This document shows, piece by piece, positions 9,067 through 17,748 of a stretch of 64,000 bases of DNA. The notes beneath the pieces were generated by a model. The model saw nothing but the letters and a program-made list of their open reading frames with translations, was not told the DNA's origin and did no database searches. Positions within the stretch are counted from its first letter, which is position 1, and every line of letters begins with the position of its first letter. Source of the DNA: DATFJT01 sp965230755 (GTDB lineage Bacteria > Bacteroidota > Bacteroidia > Chitinophagales > Saprospiraceae); assembly GCA_965230755.1 (NCBI GenBank), contig CBDDLT010000023.1:124001-188000 (forward strand), read 5' to 3'. A program made the translations under genes and the position numbers.

Positions 9067-9089
9067 CAAAACATCGTGCTTATGTTTTG
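9067..9089. repeat. Inverted repeat between the serine hydrolase and DUF2200 genes
   Basis: CAAAACAT (9067-9074) and ATGTTTTG (9082-9089) form a perfect 8-bp inverted repeat with a 7-nt spacer, 26 bp upstream of the DUF2200 start and just after the end of the preceding gene. It could be an operator or a weak transcript-end hairpin; no T-tract follows it in the minus direction. Confidence 0.35.
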
Positions 9090-9098
9090 TCTAAATTT

Positions 9099-10397
9099 TT
9101 ACTGTTTATTGATTTCATTCTCCCAGAATTGTTGATACAATTCACCACGGAATTTACTATTTAATTCATATCCGGGTGCTTTGACTTGATTGTTTTGTGA
9201 CATGATGATGCCAACATATTTTCGAATAGGGTCAACCCAAAAATGGGTACACTCATAACCCCCACCGATCCAAAGTCCGGCATCACCTTGCTTTTTTATC
9301 CTCATCGAATCTCCACTAACCCATAGGTTGTATCCATCGTGTCCATATGGATTGTCCAGTTGGGTCTGAGGTGCATGCATTTCTGCCACCGTTTCCATGT
9401 CTAGAAATCGATGGCCATTCAATTCTCCTCTTCGCAATAACATTCTTAAAAAATCCGCATATCCGTCAGCCGTTCCAACCATTCCTTCTCCCCCTAGATA
9501 CAACTCATGCGATACATCATAATCGGGAACATCAGGTCCAAAAATATCTAGCTCTCCTTTTTTGGCTTTTCGTAAGATGGAGTCCCTACCAGTAAATTTT
9601 GGTATCAATGTATCATCAGCAGACAAGCCATACTGCAAGCCATTAATCTTCATGGGCTCAGTTACACGCTCTCTGACTAATTGCTTTAGACTTTTGCTTG
9701 TTGCTCTCTCGGCCACGAGTCCCAAAACGGTGGTATTCGTACCATAAAAATATTTCGTTCCTGAGTGTTGTATCAATGGTAACTTGGACATTCTATTGAT
9801 GAGATCTTCAGAGTTTTTTGCTTTCGGCAAATTTTGCGCAGCCATCATTGAGTCTAGGCAGGAAAAACCTGTATTTGCGTAGTAAAACCCGGCTTCATGA
9901 ACGAGAAGTTGCCTAATAGTCATAATCGAATCATTGGCCACCAACTTAATCGGACAGGCCTGCTCTCTTTGTCCCCATTTATACTCCGTCAAACTTCTTT
10001 CAGTATTCGAAACCGCAACGTTTAGATTTTCAAACTCCGGGATATGCATTGATACGGGATCATGTAATTGTAGAATGCCGTCTTCAATTAAATCCAAGAC
10101 AACGGATATTGTTACTATTTTGCTCATTGACCAGATTCGAATCCATGTATCCCCATTTACTTCTGTGTCGGGCAATAGATTCTCATTTATCGCTTGGTGT
10201 TCATACAAAACATTGCCATCTATATCTTCTAATCTAGCATATAAGAAGGGGTAGAATCCTTCATTGACATAATGATTTAAGAGTTGATCTAATTTAATCG
10301 GTTCGGGAATCTCTAGGACATCTAAAGTGTCTTTTTGTCGGCAAGAAAGAGTAATAATTACTAGGAGAAGAAATGATGTAAAATATTTAAATTTCAT
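9099..10397 (-). CDS. Serine hydrolase lipoprotein, beta-lactamase/EstB (class C-like) family
   Basis: 432 residues. The signal peptide ends with a lipobox-like ITLSC, so the enzyme is probably lipid-anchored in the envelope. SMSK in the WIRIWSMSKIVT segment (residue ~92) is the S-x-x-K nucleophile motif, and YFYGTNTTVLGLVAE is the Tyr motif of the EstB/penicillin-binding esterase group. A Gly-rich WIGGGYECTHFWVDP lies near the C-terminus where the third motif is expected. Members are esterases, D-aminopeptidases or beta-lactamases; true beta-lactamase activity cannot be inferred. Confidence 0.85.
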   Translation of the reverse strand: MKFKYFTSFLLLVIITLSCRQKDTLDVLEIPEPIKLDQLLNHYVNEGFYPFLYARLEDIDGNVLYEHQAINENLLPDTEVNGDTWIRIWSMSKIVTISVVLDLIEDGILQLHDPVSMHIPEFENLNVAVSNTERSLTEYKWGQREQACPIKLVANDSIMTIRQLLVHEAGFYYANTGFSCLDSMMAAQNLPKAKNSEDLINRMSKLPLIQHSGTKYFYGTNTTVLGLVAERATSKSLKQLVRERVTEPMKINGLQYGLSADDTLIPKFTGRDSILRKAKKGELDIFGPDVPDYDVSHELYLGGEGMVGTADGYADFLRMLLRRGELNGHRFLDMETVAEMHAPQTQLDNPYGHDGYNLWVSGDSMRIKKQGDAGLWIGGGYECTHFWVDPIRKYVGIIMSQNNQVKAPGYELNSKFRGELYQQFWENEINKQ

Positions 10398-10430
10398 ATT
10401 GTTTATACTATTTACTTGAGTATAAAGTGT

Positions 10431-10459
10431 GCCTGAACTACAATTTAATTCAGTTCAGC
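10431..10459 (-). terminator. Possible terminator hairpin after the UPF0303 gene
   Basis: CTGAACT (10433-10439) pairs with AGTTCAG (10452-10458) across a 12-nt AT-rich loop, and G-C pairs extend the ends with one bulge. It lies 20 bp downstream of the minus-strand UPF0303 stop. The following sequence is only weakly T-rich, so termination would be inefficient. Confidence 0.35.
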
Positions 10460-10479
10460 TTTTGGACGAAGCATTCATT

Positions 10480-11019
10480 TCATTCAATGTATTTTCCTTT
10501 CAAAGCGTCAATAATTATTTTGTGGTCTTCTACATCGTGAAGTCCTGAAACAGTTATTACTCCAATCATTCCAGCATTCTTGACAAAAATCGGAATAGCA
10601 CCACCCTTGGCTAAGTATTTTTTTTCGTCTAGAGCAAATGTCCCGGATAAGGTCATATTTCCTTTTTGAAGATCATATTTTACGCTTAGCGAACTCTCTT
10701 CGAAGTGTTTTGCGACATTAGCTTTTCTTCTTATCCAATTATGTTTATCTGCAGGCAAGTTATCGTCTACAAATAAGAAAATCGCATGATTTAATCTGTC
10801 GACTTGAACAGCTATATTTTGGTTTCTTTCTTTTGCTAAATTCACTATGGCGAGACCCATATCAAGTCCAATTCTATTGTCGAATTCATCCAAAACTATT
10901 TTCCTAAGTGTTTCTTCATTCATCTCAGCATTTTGTTTTTTTCGGTCAGTCAGACTGTCCTGTGATTTTCCTTGAATGATTACACCAATCAATACGATCA
11001 AAATGGTGAAATACTTCAT
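10480..11019 (-). CDS. UPF0303/GlcG-HbpS-like heme-degrading-domain protein with signal peptide
   Basis: 179 residues. The core matches the UPF0303/YBR137W-type domain: DMGLAIVNLAKERNQNIAVQV, NWIRRKANVAKHFEESSL, GGAIPIFVKNAGMIGVITVS and an LHDVEDHKIIIDAL end. Family members are usually cytosolic, but here the domain is preceded by a hydrophobic leader (MKYFTILIVLIGVIIQGKSQ) that looks like a cleavable signal, implying export. Heme binding is known for the related HbpS/GlcG fold; it is inference for this protein. Confidence 0.75.
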   Translation of the reverse strand: MKYFTILIVLIGVIIQGKSQDSLTDRKKQNAEMNEETLRKIVLDEFDNRIGLDMGLAIVNLAKERNQNIAVQVDRLNHAIFLFVDDNLPADKHNWIRRKANVAKHFEESSLSVKYDLQKGNMTLSGTFALDEKKYLAKGGAIPIFVKNAGMIGVITVSGLHDVEDHKIIIDALKGKYIE

Positions 11020-11104
11020 TACGCTTGTTTTTTAGAGTAAGTACAAAAACTGGAGTCCTTTTTTTAAAGCTAGTTCTTTTTTATACACTTTTATCCAATA
11101 GTTT

Positions 11105-11602
11105 TTATCTAATTTCCTCAAATTCATATTCTAACTTCATCGAATCCCCCATTAAAAGGGCTCTTAATTGATCATTATCTCTCCAATATTTTATTTCCTT
11201 GGGAAAGTCGTGCATTGGATTTTCAACTGTAAATGAATTCGAACTGTTTTTAACTAATCTAAACTGGACTAAATCATTATTTCCTGGTGTTTCGATATCC
11301 AAGGTCCAAATGGAGTCCTTTTTACTCAAAACCATCTTTTCCTGCCAAACAGTATCCGCATTCTTTAAAATAAAACCGTGTCCCGCTAAATTATTTGGTG
11401 AGCTCTTTTTCCAAGTCTCATAAGTTTCTACTCCCTCTTCTTCCTTGAGTCTTTTCCATTGTCCTAATAACCAATCAAAGTTTTCAGGTCCTTTGTTTTG
11501 TTCAACTCGCTGCTCGTCCAAGTCAGATTTCGTCTCCTCTTGCTTTGTTTGATTGCAGGAGATTATCAAAATTCCAACCAATAAAATCATTATTTCTTTC
11601 AT
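11105..11602 (-). CDS. DUF6265-like lipoprotein
   Basis: 165 residues from the ATG at 11602; the longer frame from 11680 buries the lipoprotein signal. The leader MKEIMILLVGILIISC ends in a lipobox. The mature part has the FDWLLGQWKR opening typical of DUF6265/lipocalin-like domains, then TYETWKK and NPMHDFPKEIKYWRDNDQL. It is probably a small beta-barrel lipoprotein facing the periplasm; its ligand is unknown. Confidence 0.65.
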   Translation of the reverse strand: MKEIMILLVGILIISCNQTKQEETKSDLDEQRVEQNKGPENFDWLLGQWKRLKEEEGVETYETWKKSSPNNLAGHGFILKNADTVWQEKMVLSKKDSIWTLDIETPGNNDLVQFRLVKNSSNSFTVENPMHDFPKEIKYWRDNDQLRALLMGDSMKLEYEFEEIR

Positions 11603-11691
11603 AATATTTAGTTTAAGCCGTTGGCTAATGGGCTCGCTGTAATGACCTTTAAAGTTTTTCTGGTTATTGTCCATTTGCACTTAGTTACTCA

Positions 11692-12738
11692 TCATCTTGC
11701 GAATTTTTCAAATGCTATACCATTGAATTTATATGCTCCATTTTCGTGTGTCCCAAGCCATAGGTCGTCATTGTTGTCCTTATAAATGCTGAATAAAGTA
11801 ATGTCTTTTGAATTATCTTGAACTGTATATTGAGTGATTTTTACTCCATCATATTTCCAAACACCGTCACGATAAGTTACAAACCATAAATTATCATTAT
11901 TGTCTATTACTGCTGACAGATACTCGTCCAAATTGCTGTCTTTTTTCCCATCTAAGCCACCTATGCTTTCATGTCTGGTGTAAAAATTATCACTTTTTAG
12001 TGTTGCCTTGTCATAAACACTATAACGATATTCAGTATTGAACCAAAAGTCGTCATTTTTATCTTCGGTAATCGAACGCACTCCGTTTGCCCCTTCGTCG
12101 CGAAACTCTGTTACATCCTCTTCTGTAATCCATTCAAATGATTTTCCGTCATAGCGGCATGCGCCTGATGGATTCGTACCAAACCAAATGTTTCCTTCCC
12201 TGTCTTTATAAATGCTATAGATTTCGAAAGGATTTGAGAGTTTTGGTGGCTTGGGCAACTGCAATTCAAATAAGTTAGAGCCGTCATACCTGTACACTTT
12301 CTCGTTCTGATAAGAATGCCTGAACCATAGATCATCTGATTGAAGTTTCCAATTAGTACTGGGGATTGGGGATAAGGTCACAAAGTTATTTCCATCAAAC
12401 TTAGATATCGTAGAATTGGGATGGCAACCGACAAAGTAGATGTTACCGGCTTTATCTTCTTTTATTTCATCAATTCTATTGTTCGGCAAACCGTGCTTAG
12501 TGTTAAAATTGATTAATGACTTTCCATCATATCTATATACTCCCGTTTCCCAACTTCCAAACCAATAAATATTCTTTTTGTCTTGATGAATGACCATGAT
12601 ATTGTTTCCAAGTTCCTCTACAGTATCGCCTTTTACAATGTTGTCATCTTTAAACTGATATTTTGTAGTCTGTCCGTTGCAGGATGTCAATAAGATCAAC
12701 GCGCAGAGAAGTGTAAATATGTTTAGTCCTGTCGTCAT
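11692..12738 (-). CDS. Two-component-regulator-type beta-propeller lipoprotein
   Basis: 348 residues. A lipobox (LLTSC) at residues ~17-21 indicates a lipid anchor. The rest is a chain of propeller repeats of the Reg_prop type, each with a D-x-x-G-N-I/L-WF-G/V core, for example DREGNIWFGTNP, DKNDDFWFNTEY, DNNDNLWFVTYR and DNNDDLWLGTHE, and interleaved YDGxx strands (VYRYDGSNLF, CRYDGKSFEW). Such domains normally form the periplasmic sensor half of hybrid two-component systems; here there is no kinase, so it may be a free-standing sensor or binding protein. Confidence 0.8.
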   Translation of the reverse strand: MTTGLNIFTLLCALILLTSCNGQTTKYQFKDDNIVKGDTVEELGNNIMVIHQDKKNIYWFGSWETGVYRYDGKSLINFNTKHGLPNNRIDEIKEDKAGNIYFVGCHPNSTISKFDGNNFVTLSPIPSTNWKLQSDDLWFRHSYQNEKVYRYDGSNLFELQLPKPPKLSNPFEIYSIYKDREGNIWFGTNPSGACRYDGKSFEWITEEDVTEFRDEGANGVRSITEDKNDDFWFNTEYRYSVYDKATLKSDNFYTRHESIGGLDGKKDSNLDEYLSAVIDNNDNLWFVTYRDGVWKYDGVKITQYTVQDNSKDITLFSIYKDNNDDLWLGTHENGAYKFNGIAFEKFAR

Positions 12739-12933
12739 CTATTTGAAGTTTGTACTCTCGTCATTGATTTATAACTAAGGGTCTCAAAAAAGGGGTAGCG
12801 TACGTTTAGCAGCCATGGTCTTCATAACCCTTCTTTTGTTTAATTTTTATTTTTTAAATCACCTAATGGTTATTCCATTGGAAGTAATATTTGTATTTGA
12901 AATTTTACCATATACCCATTAAATACAAGGTGT

Positions 12934-14988
12934 CTATTTCTCAACAACTATTTTTTTGATAATTTCCTTTCCAGAGTCGATATCTATTATTTCAAGTATG
13001 TAAATGCCAGATTGTAGTGAAGCTGTATTAACCGAAGCTGCATTCACACTAGTATCAAGTATTTTTCCATTTATATCATACAAAGTCACTTTATAATGAA
13101 GAACTCCAGCTACATGTATATTAATAAAACTGTGGGCAGGATTTGGAAAAACTTTGACTTCTAATTCAGCAGGTTGAAAAGTTGAAGTCATAATATCACA
13201 TCCTTCCTCCAAAAGTAATTCCTGCTTCTCAACCAGAAATGCAAAAGAAAGCTCTGACAAACTTTTACCATCCACTTGAGCATTCCAAGCCCCGTGTCCT
13301 TGACCTTCAAGAGTAAATAGTTCAACATGTGCTCCTGTAGAATCATAAAGCCTCACCAATTCTTCTGCCTCATCATAAAGTACTGTAGGGTCCTCAGTGC
13401 CATGAGCTATGAATAAAGGAGGATCATTATTATCATATCGCTCCTCATCATATACTGCTTCAAACAGGTTCAATTTTACGTTACTACCCCAGAAGTCTAC
13501 AATACTTTTCACTATGTACGTCTCGTCAAGATTTGTAGTGTTAAGTGTAGGATCCTCGGAAACAGAAATTTCGTCTCTAAAATCTTCTTGATTTGAAATA
13601 CCCAAGGCAATAGTCGTAATGGCTCCAGCTGAGGCACCACCTACGGTAATATAGTTTTTGTTTATGTTATATGTATTTGCATTGGCCATAAGCCATCGTA
13701 GGGCAGCTTTGTTATCTCTTTGGGCTGCATACATAGCTATACTAGTCTTGCCATCTCTGGGTGTAGAAGAATTCTGAAGGGTAAAATCGATCCATTCTTG
13801 TGGCGCAATTCCAGTAAAAATATCACCTGATAAATCGCTTGTAGTTCTATAATCCACAGAGGCAAAAACCCATCCCCTAGAAGCAAAATAGTGGGCCATA
13901 GCTACAATTTCAGGCTTAGTTTTAGTGCCGCCTTGAAATCCTCCTCCATGGATAAACATGTACAGAGGCCTATTGTCAGAATCATTATCAGGTATATAAA
14001 GATCAAGCAATAATGGTGCGGCTGTCGTCATAGTTCCGCTGGCGTCATGGATTAACCCCTCAGCATAGATTATATCTTCCTCAAGGATAACGGCATAGGT
14101 GCTATCGCATGATACTTCCGGTACTTCGTTCAGATCAAAACAAAGACGGTAATCAGTATCATGGTCATTAACAATATCTCTTGCAACTGAATGCAAATCT
14201 GTATTGAATCCTGTCTCGTAATCAAAGGTGCTTAGATCAACATTGTAGATACTATTGAGCCATATCATTCCACCTGTTTCTCTAACAATATCCCCTTGAT
14301 GTCCTTTATTATCTGTAAATATTGAAGATTCCCGTGGACCAAACATTGTTATTTCATCGAGTAATTCATTATCCAAATTCATTTGATATAAATTAATGGT
14401 TGCCCAGCCTGTAGGAATTGTAAAAATCTTAGTTGAAGGGAACTCAATTCGCAACGGGTCAACTACAGTTTCATGAATAACTTCATTGACAAAATAATTA
14501 TAGAGTTCTTGTATGGACTGAAAACCGTTATCCTCTGCTAATTGGTCCCAGTTTGCCGGAAAATCTATAGGGGGTATGGATAAGAATATAGTTATGTCGG
14601 GATTGTTAATTAGTGTATATTCTATCCATTCTCTAAATCCATCTGTCGGGTTGTCAGGTAATAATCCTGCTGTCATTCCGAAAAATTCAATATTGCCTTG
14701 ATCAAGAGTAGCTTTGATTTCAAGATGTTCAGCACTTGTAGAATCCTGCCAAAAATTAATTGGTCTACCATTTTCTCCTCCACGGAACACTGTTGTACTG
14801 TTATGGTTCTCAAACCCTAAACCCATGGCCATGGCATCAAATTTATCAGCATAAGGTCTAAAAAAACTGTTTCCAATTAGTAGCATTTCATGGCCCTGAG
14901 TTTCTGCGGAGGTACAGTCATCCGATTGGGCAAAAGAACAAGTAGAGGCTATCAAAAAGAGGCTTACTATTTTAAGGATCAAATTCAT
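12934..14988 (-). CDS. Secreted two-domain hydrolase (SGNH-like + carboxylesterase) with T9SS sorting domain
   Basis: 684 residues. The signal peptide ends near FLIASTCSFAQ. Residues ~30-270 open with MLLIGNSFFRPYADK, like the SGNH/DUF4886 hydrolases. Residues ~295-590 form an alpha/beta hydrolase with oxyanion motif FIHGGGFQGG, nucleophile elbow GGASAGAITT, and a late GQGHGAWN histidine. The last ~75 residues are a type A T9SS sorting domain (VFPNPAHSFINIHV, GKILDTS, LQSGIYILEI). It should be exported by T9SS and act on an ester or acylated glycan outside the cell. The gene starts 2 bp after the HxlR regulator gene ends, so the two are probably co-transcribed. Confidence 0.85.
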   Translation of the reverse strand: MNLILKIVSLFLIASTCSFAQSDDCTSAETQGHEMLLIGNSFFRPYADKFDAMAMGLGFENHNSTTVFRGGENGRPINFWQDSTSAEHLEIKATLDQGNIEFFGMTAGLLPDNPTDGFREWIEYTLINNPDITIFLSIPPIDFPANWDQLAEDNGFQSIQELYNYFVNEVIHETVVDPLRIEFPSTKIFTIPTGWATINLYQMNLDNELLDEITMFGPRESSIFTDNKGHQGDIVRETGGMIWLNSIYNVDLSTFDYETGFNTDLHSVARDIVNDHDTDYRLCFDLNEVPEVSCDSTYAVILEEDIIYAEGLIHDASGTMTTAAPLLLDLYIPDNDSDNRPLYMFIHGGGFQGGTKTKPEIVAMAHYFASRGWVFASVDYRTTSDLSGDIFTGIAPQEWIDFTLQNSSTPRDGKTSIAMYAAQRDNKAALRWLMANANTYNINKNYITVGGASAGAITTIALGISNQEDFRDEISVSEDPTLNTTNLDETYIVKSIVDFWGSNVKLNLFEAVYDEERYDNNDPPLFIAHGTEDPTVLYDEAEELVRLYDSTGAHVELFTLEGQGHGAWNAQVDGKSLSELSFAFLVEKQELLLEEGCDIMTSTFQPAELEVKVFPNPAHSFINIHVAGVLHYKVTLYDINGKILDTSVNAASVNTASLQSGIYILEIIDIDSGKEIIKKIVVEK

Positions 14989-14990
14989 TG

Positions 14991-15440
14991 TTATTTATTT
15001 TTTAACTCAATTATATCTTGTTTAAACTGATTAGCAAATGCTTTGTACTGGTTTTTTGTATAGTTGATAACTTCATTCTTGTCCATATTGACAGTGTCTG
15101 AAGTATTCATTTCTGCATGATGTTCTCTTACATACATATCACTCCAGATCACAAGCTCCATGATGATGGGGGCTAGATCTATTCCCTTTTCGGTCAAGAG
15201 ATAAATGTTCTCTTTTTTGTTACTTCTATGTTTGTTTTTGGTTATTACTTCCAAGCGTTCCAACAATTTCAACCTTGATGACAGTAAATTGCTGGCTACT
15301 CCTTCGTCAGAAGCAATAAACTCCTTGAAGGTCGTCTTTTTATGAAGTAGCATATCCCGTACTATCAGAATAGACCATTTGTCCCCGATCAGATCCAGGG
15401 CAGAGGCAATCATACAAGAGGATCGAAATTTTATTTTCAC
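14991..15440 (-). CDS. HxlR-family transcriptional regulator
   Basis: 149 residues with the winged helix typical of HxlR: CMIASALDLIGDKWSILIVR, then TTFKEFIASDEGVASNLLSS (recognition helix), LLERLEVI and the wing NIYLLTEKGIDLAPII. Cys9 sits at the conserved HxlR cysteine position, which in some members senses oxidants or electrophiles. It is immediately upstream of the secreted esterase gene (2-bp gap), its most likely target or partner. Confidence 0.9.
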   Translation of the reverse strand: MKIKFRSSCMIASALDLIGDKWSILIVRDMLLHKKTTFKEFIASDEGVASNLLSSRLKLLERLEVITKNKHRSNKKENIYLLTEKGIDLAPIIMELVIWSDMYVREHHAEMNTSDTVNMDKNEVINYTKNQYKAFANQFKQDIIELKNK

Positions 15441-15565
15441 ACAATAAAGATAATACTTTAAAAAATAAAGTAAAAAATGTGTTTTGCTTTAAAATTTATA
15501 GTATAAATATCATTGTCCTTCTTTTTTCGTTTTCATTGGGTGCAGAATTATTTCTTTAAAAATAT

Positions 15566-16003
15566 TTACTTGTATCCAATTTCTGATGTAAGTGGTATTT
15601 TGCTTTTCGAAAAATTACCTATTCCAAATGCTACTTCTTTCCCCTCATCATTAAACATCCTAGATTCTGCAACAAATAAATTTTTTGATTTATATCGCAA
15701 TTGGCCAATTGCCGTTATTTTTCCACTATTTACTGGCCTTATAATGTTAATGTTAAAAGAAGTAGTTAACACAAATACATCAGTAACGATTGAATTTACT
15801 GCAAAAAATGCAGAATCATCCAATAGTTTAAAGTATACGGATCCATGAATCGCACCCAGTGCATGAAAGTATTTATCTGATATGGTCAACGAAATGGTAG
15901 CTTTTTCTAATTCTATTTTACATTCAGTAGTTTCGTAGAGTAGGGTGTTTACTTTTGTGGATGTATACATATTTTGGAGTTTCAGAAAGTGCTCTTCACT
16001 CAT
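15566..16003 (-). CDS. PaaI-like hotdog thioesterase
   Basis: 145 residues with the single-hotdog pattern: the HALGAIHGSVYFKLLDDSAF segment carries the HGxxxxxxDxA-like active-site block, and strands VLTTSFNINIIRPVNSGKIT and LFVAESRMFNDEGKEVAFG follow. The family hydrolyses acyl-CoA thioesters. It is transcribed divergently from the TerB-like gene at 16203 and lies upstream of, and in the same direction as, the HxlR gene. Confidence 0.8.
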   Translation of the reverse strand: MSEEHFLKLQNMYTSTKVNTLLYETTECKIELEKATISLTISDKYFHALGAIHGSVYFKLLDDSAFFAVNSIVTDVFVLTTSFNINIIRPVNSGKITAIGQLRYKSKNLFVAESRMFNDEGKEVAFGIGNFSKSKIPLTSEIGYK

Positions 16004-16202
16004 ATTTCCCTGTTTTTTATTTTGCGGATTGCTGACGTATGTATAATAGTAATTATACCGCGTTATTTCCCCATAGATGACGCAAATTCTGAAGGATTGA
16101 GTCCATTGGGCTCGACTATCTAAGAGTAGTCAAAATTGCCCAAAAAAGGAAACCTATAGTTGCTACAATCATCGTATATTGCAGCTCACAGATCAATGAA
16201 AA

Positions 16203-16532
16203 ATGGAATACCTTAAAACGAAACAAGAATTTTTAGCTTACCTGCTCATCTATTGTATGGAAGCGGATCTTGTTGAAGCGGATGCTGAACTTCAATACAT
16301 AAGAAATAAGGTTGGAGATGATACATTCGATAAGATATATGCAGAGTTTTCTGGTGACAAGGATTTTGATCGGGCAAATAAGATTCAGAATTCGTTTACA
16401 AGTTTGAATTTCACATCAACGGACCGCGAGGAGTTCATCGAAGAGGTCAAGCACCTTTTTGATTCCGATGGAAAGAGGGATATCATGGAGGAGAATGCCC
16501 TTAAAGGCCTAAAGAAATTAATGGTCGTATAA
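16203..16532 (+). CDS. TerB-like helical protein
   Basis: 109 residues, all helical and acidic. FLAYLLIYCMEADLVEADAE followed by REEFIEEVKHLFDSDGKRD resembles the two repeats of the TerB/DjlA-type metal-binding bundle, though it is divergent and shorter than usual. No partner tellurite-resistance genes are near. It converges tail-to-tail with the HTH regulator, ending 9 bp from that gene's stop. Confidence 0.5.
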   Translation: MEYLKTKQEFLAYLLIYCMEADLVEADAELQYIRNKVGDDTFDKIYAEFSGDKDFDRANKIQNSFTSLNFTSTDREEFIEEVKHLFDSDGKRDIMEENALKGLKKLMVV

Positions 16533-16541
16533 TAGTCTTTC

Positions 16542-17528
16542 CTAGTCGCTAAGGGAGTCAACCAATTGATTCAGTTTATTCTTCATGGTTAATAAGTACT
16601 GGTAACGCAATTTTTCCGAGACCTCACTGAGTAAGACCGCTTTTGACCTAATCTGGCCGATCCATTTTTGGCATTCGACCGAAAATTCCGGATGATAAGT
16701 CATCATCGTATTGAAGGAATTAAAGCTGATATAGGTATATATTTTTTCTTGTCGAATGGCTTGAATACAATTATTGCTCAAGAACAGATCGCTTTGGTAC
16801 ATGGATAATTTGCTTTCATAAACGATCCCATCCTGAATCAAAGTCTTAGTACCCAGTTGAGCTTCATGCTCCAGTTTATCCAGCAATAAGTGCAAGTCTT
16901 CGCAAATGGCGAGGGCAGATTTTTTTGATTCGAATAATCCGGAATCATAGTAGTACTGCACCTGTTTTATTGTACTCTCCATCGTTTCGGTAGACCATAT
17001 CTCAACCGAATTGATGTTGTGGTAGTGCCGATGAATCTCATAAGTAATCTCTTCGAAATCTTCCATGACTTCTTCAACATTAAATTTTCGATACCGGTAT
17101 TCATCTAGATTGAGAACACTTTTTTGCCAAAAGAACAATTTGAATCGACTGAGGTTTTTGAATCCAAATAATCTAAAATAGGGAATATCCATGGCAGATA
17201 GAATGATTTGTGATCCTTCTTCTTCTCCCATTTCCTGCATGTATTGAGCAATGCCTTGGAGGTATTCTAGGATTTCGAATTTTTCTCTAAACATAGCATT
17301 AAACTGAAAAGGAACCAGTTTTTCACCGTAATTGATGATGGCGTCGAAAGACACTTTAAACTTGTGACAGATCAATCTTATTTCTTCCAGCGACAAAGAG
17401 GTCGTACCTCGAATTCTTCTGTATGCCGAATCTATATTAATATTTAGTAGCTGAGCCAGCTCTTGTGCAAAATTGCCTCCGGAGTGGCGCATGCTACAGG
17501 TCTGTAAAAAAACTATCTGATAGTTCAT
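16542..17528 (-). CDS. HTH regulator (Cro/CI-like N-terminus)
   Basis: 328 residues. Residues ~18-65 form a helix-turn-helix: NFAQELAQLLNINIDSAYRR, then TTSLSLEEIRLICHKFKVSF. The remaining ~260 residues are a long helical region without a recognised domain, likely a ligand-binding or dimerisation part found in Bacteroidota-specific regulators. An alternative start at Met13 (17492) is plausible because the HTH begins just after it. The gene is divergent from the fatty acid desaturase gene across 220 bp, so it is a candidate regulator of membrane lipid unsaturation. Confidence 0.65.
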   Translation of the reverse strand: MNYQIVFLQTCSMRHSGGNFAQELAQLLNINIDSAYRRIRGTTSLSLEEIRLICHKFKVSFDAIINYGEKLVPFQFNAMFREKFEILEYLQGIAQYMQEMGEEEGSQIILSAMDIPYFRLFGFKNLSRFKLFFWQKSVLNLDEYRYRKFNVEEVMEDFEEITYEIHRHYHNINSVEIWSTETMESTIKQVQYYYDSGLFESKKSALAICEDLHLLLDKLEHEAQLGTKTLIQDGIVYESKLSMYQSDLFLSNNCIQAIRQEKIYTYISFNSFNTMMTYHPEFSVECQKWIGQIRSKAVLLSEVSEKLRYQYLLTMKNKLNQLVDSLSD

Positions 17529-17748
17529 TATTAATATTTAATAATATTGGGATTAAAAATTGAAAAATATTTGCATAAAATAATAAACGATGGTTTTAAG
17601 AGATATATTTTGCAGCAATGATCATCGCCGTCTGATCTAAACATTGAATAATGAAGCTTTTCGTGACGGTAATGGAATGACTGGTATAATTACATAAGTT
17701 TTGTCGAGCTATACTTTGCAGTTTTGAGTATAACAAAAATGTAAAGCA

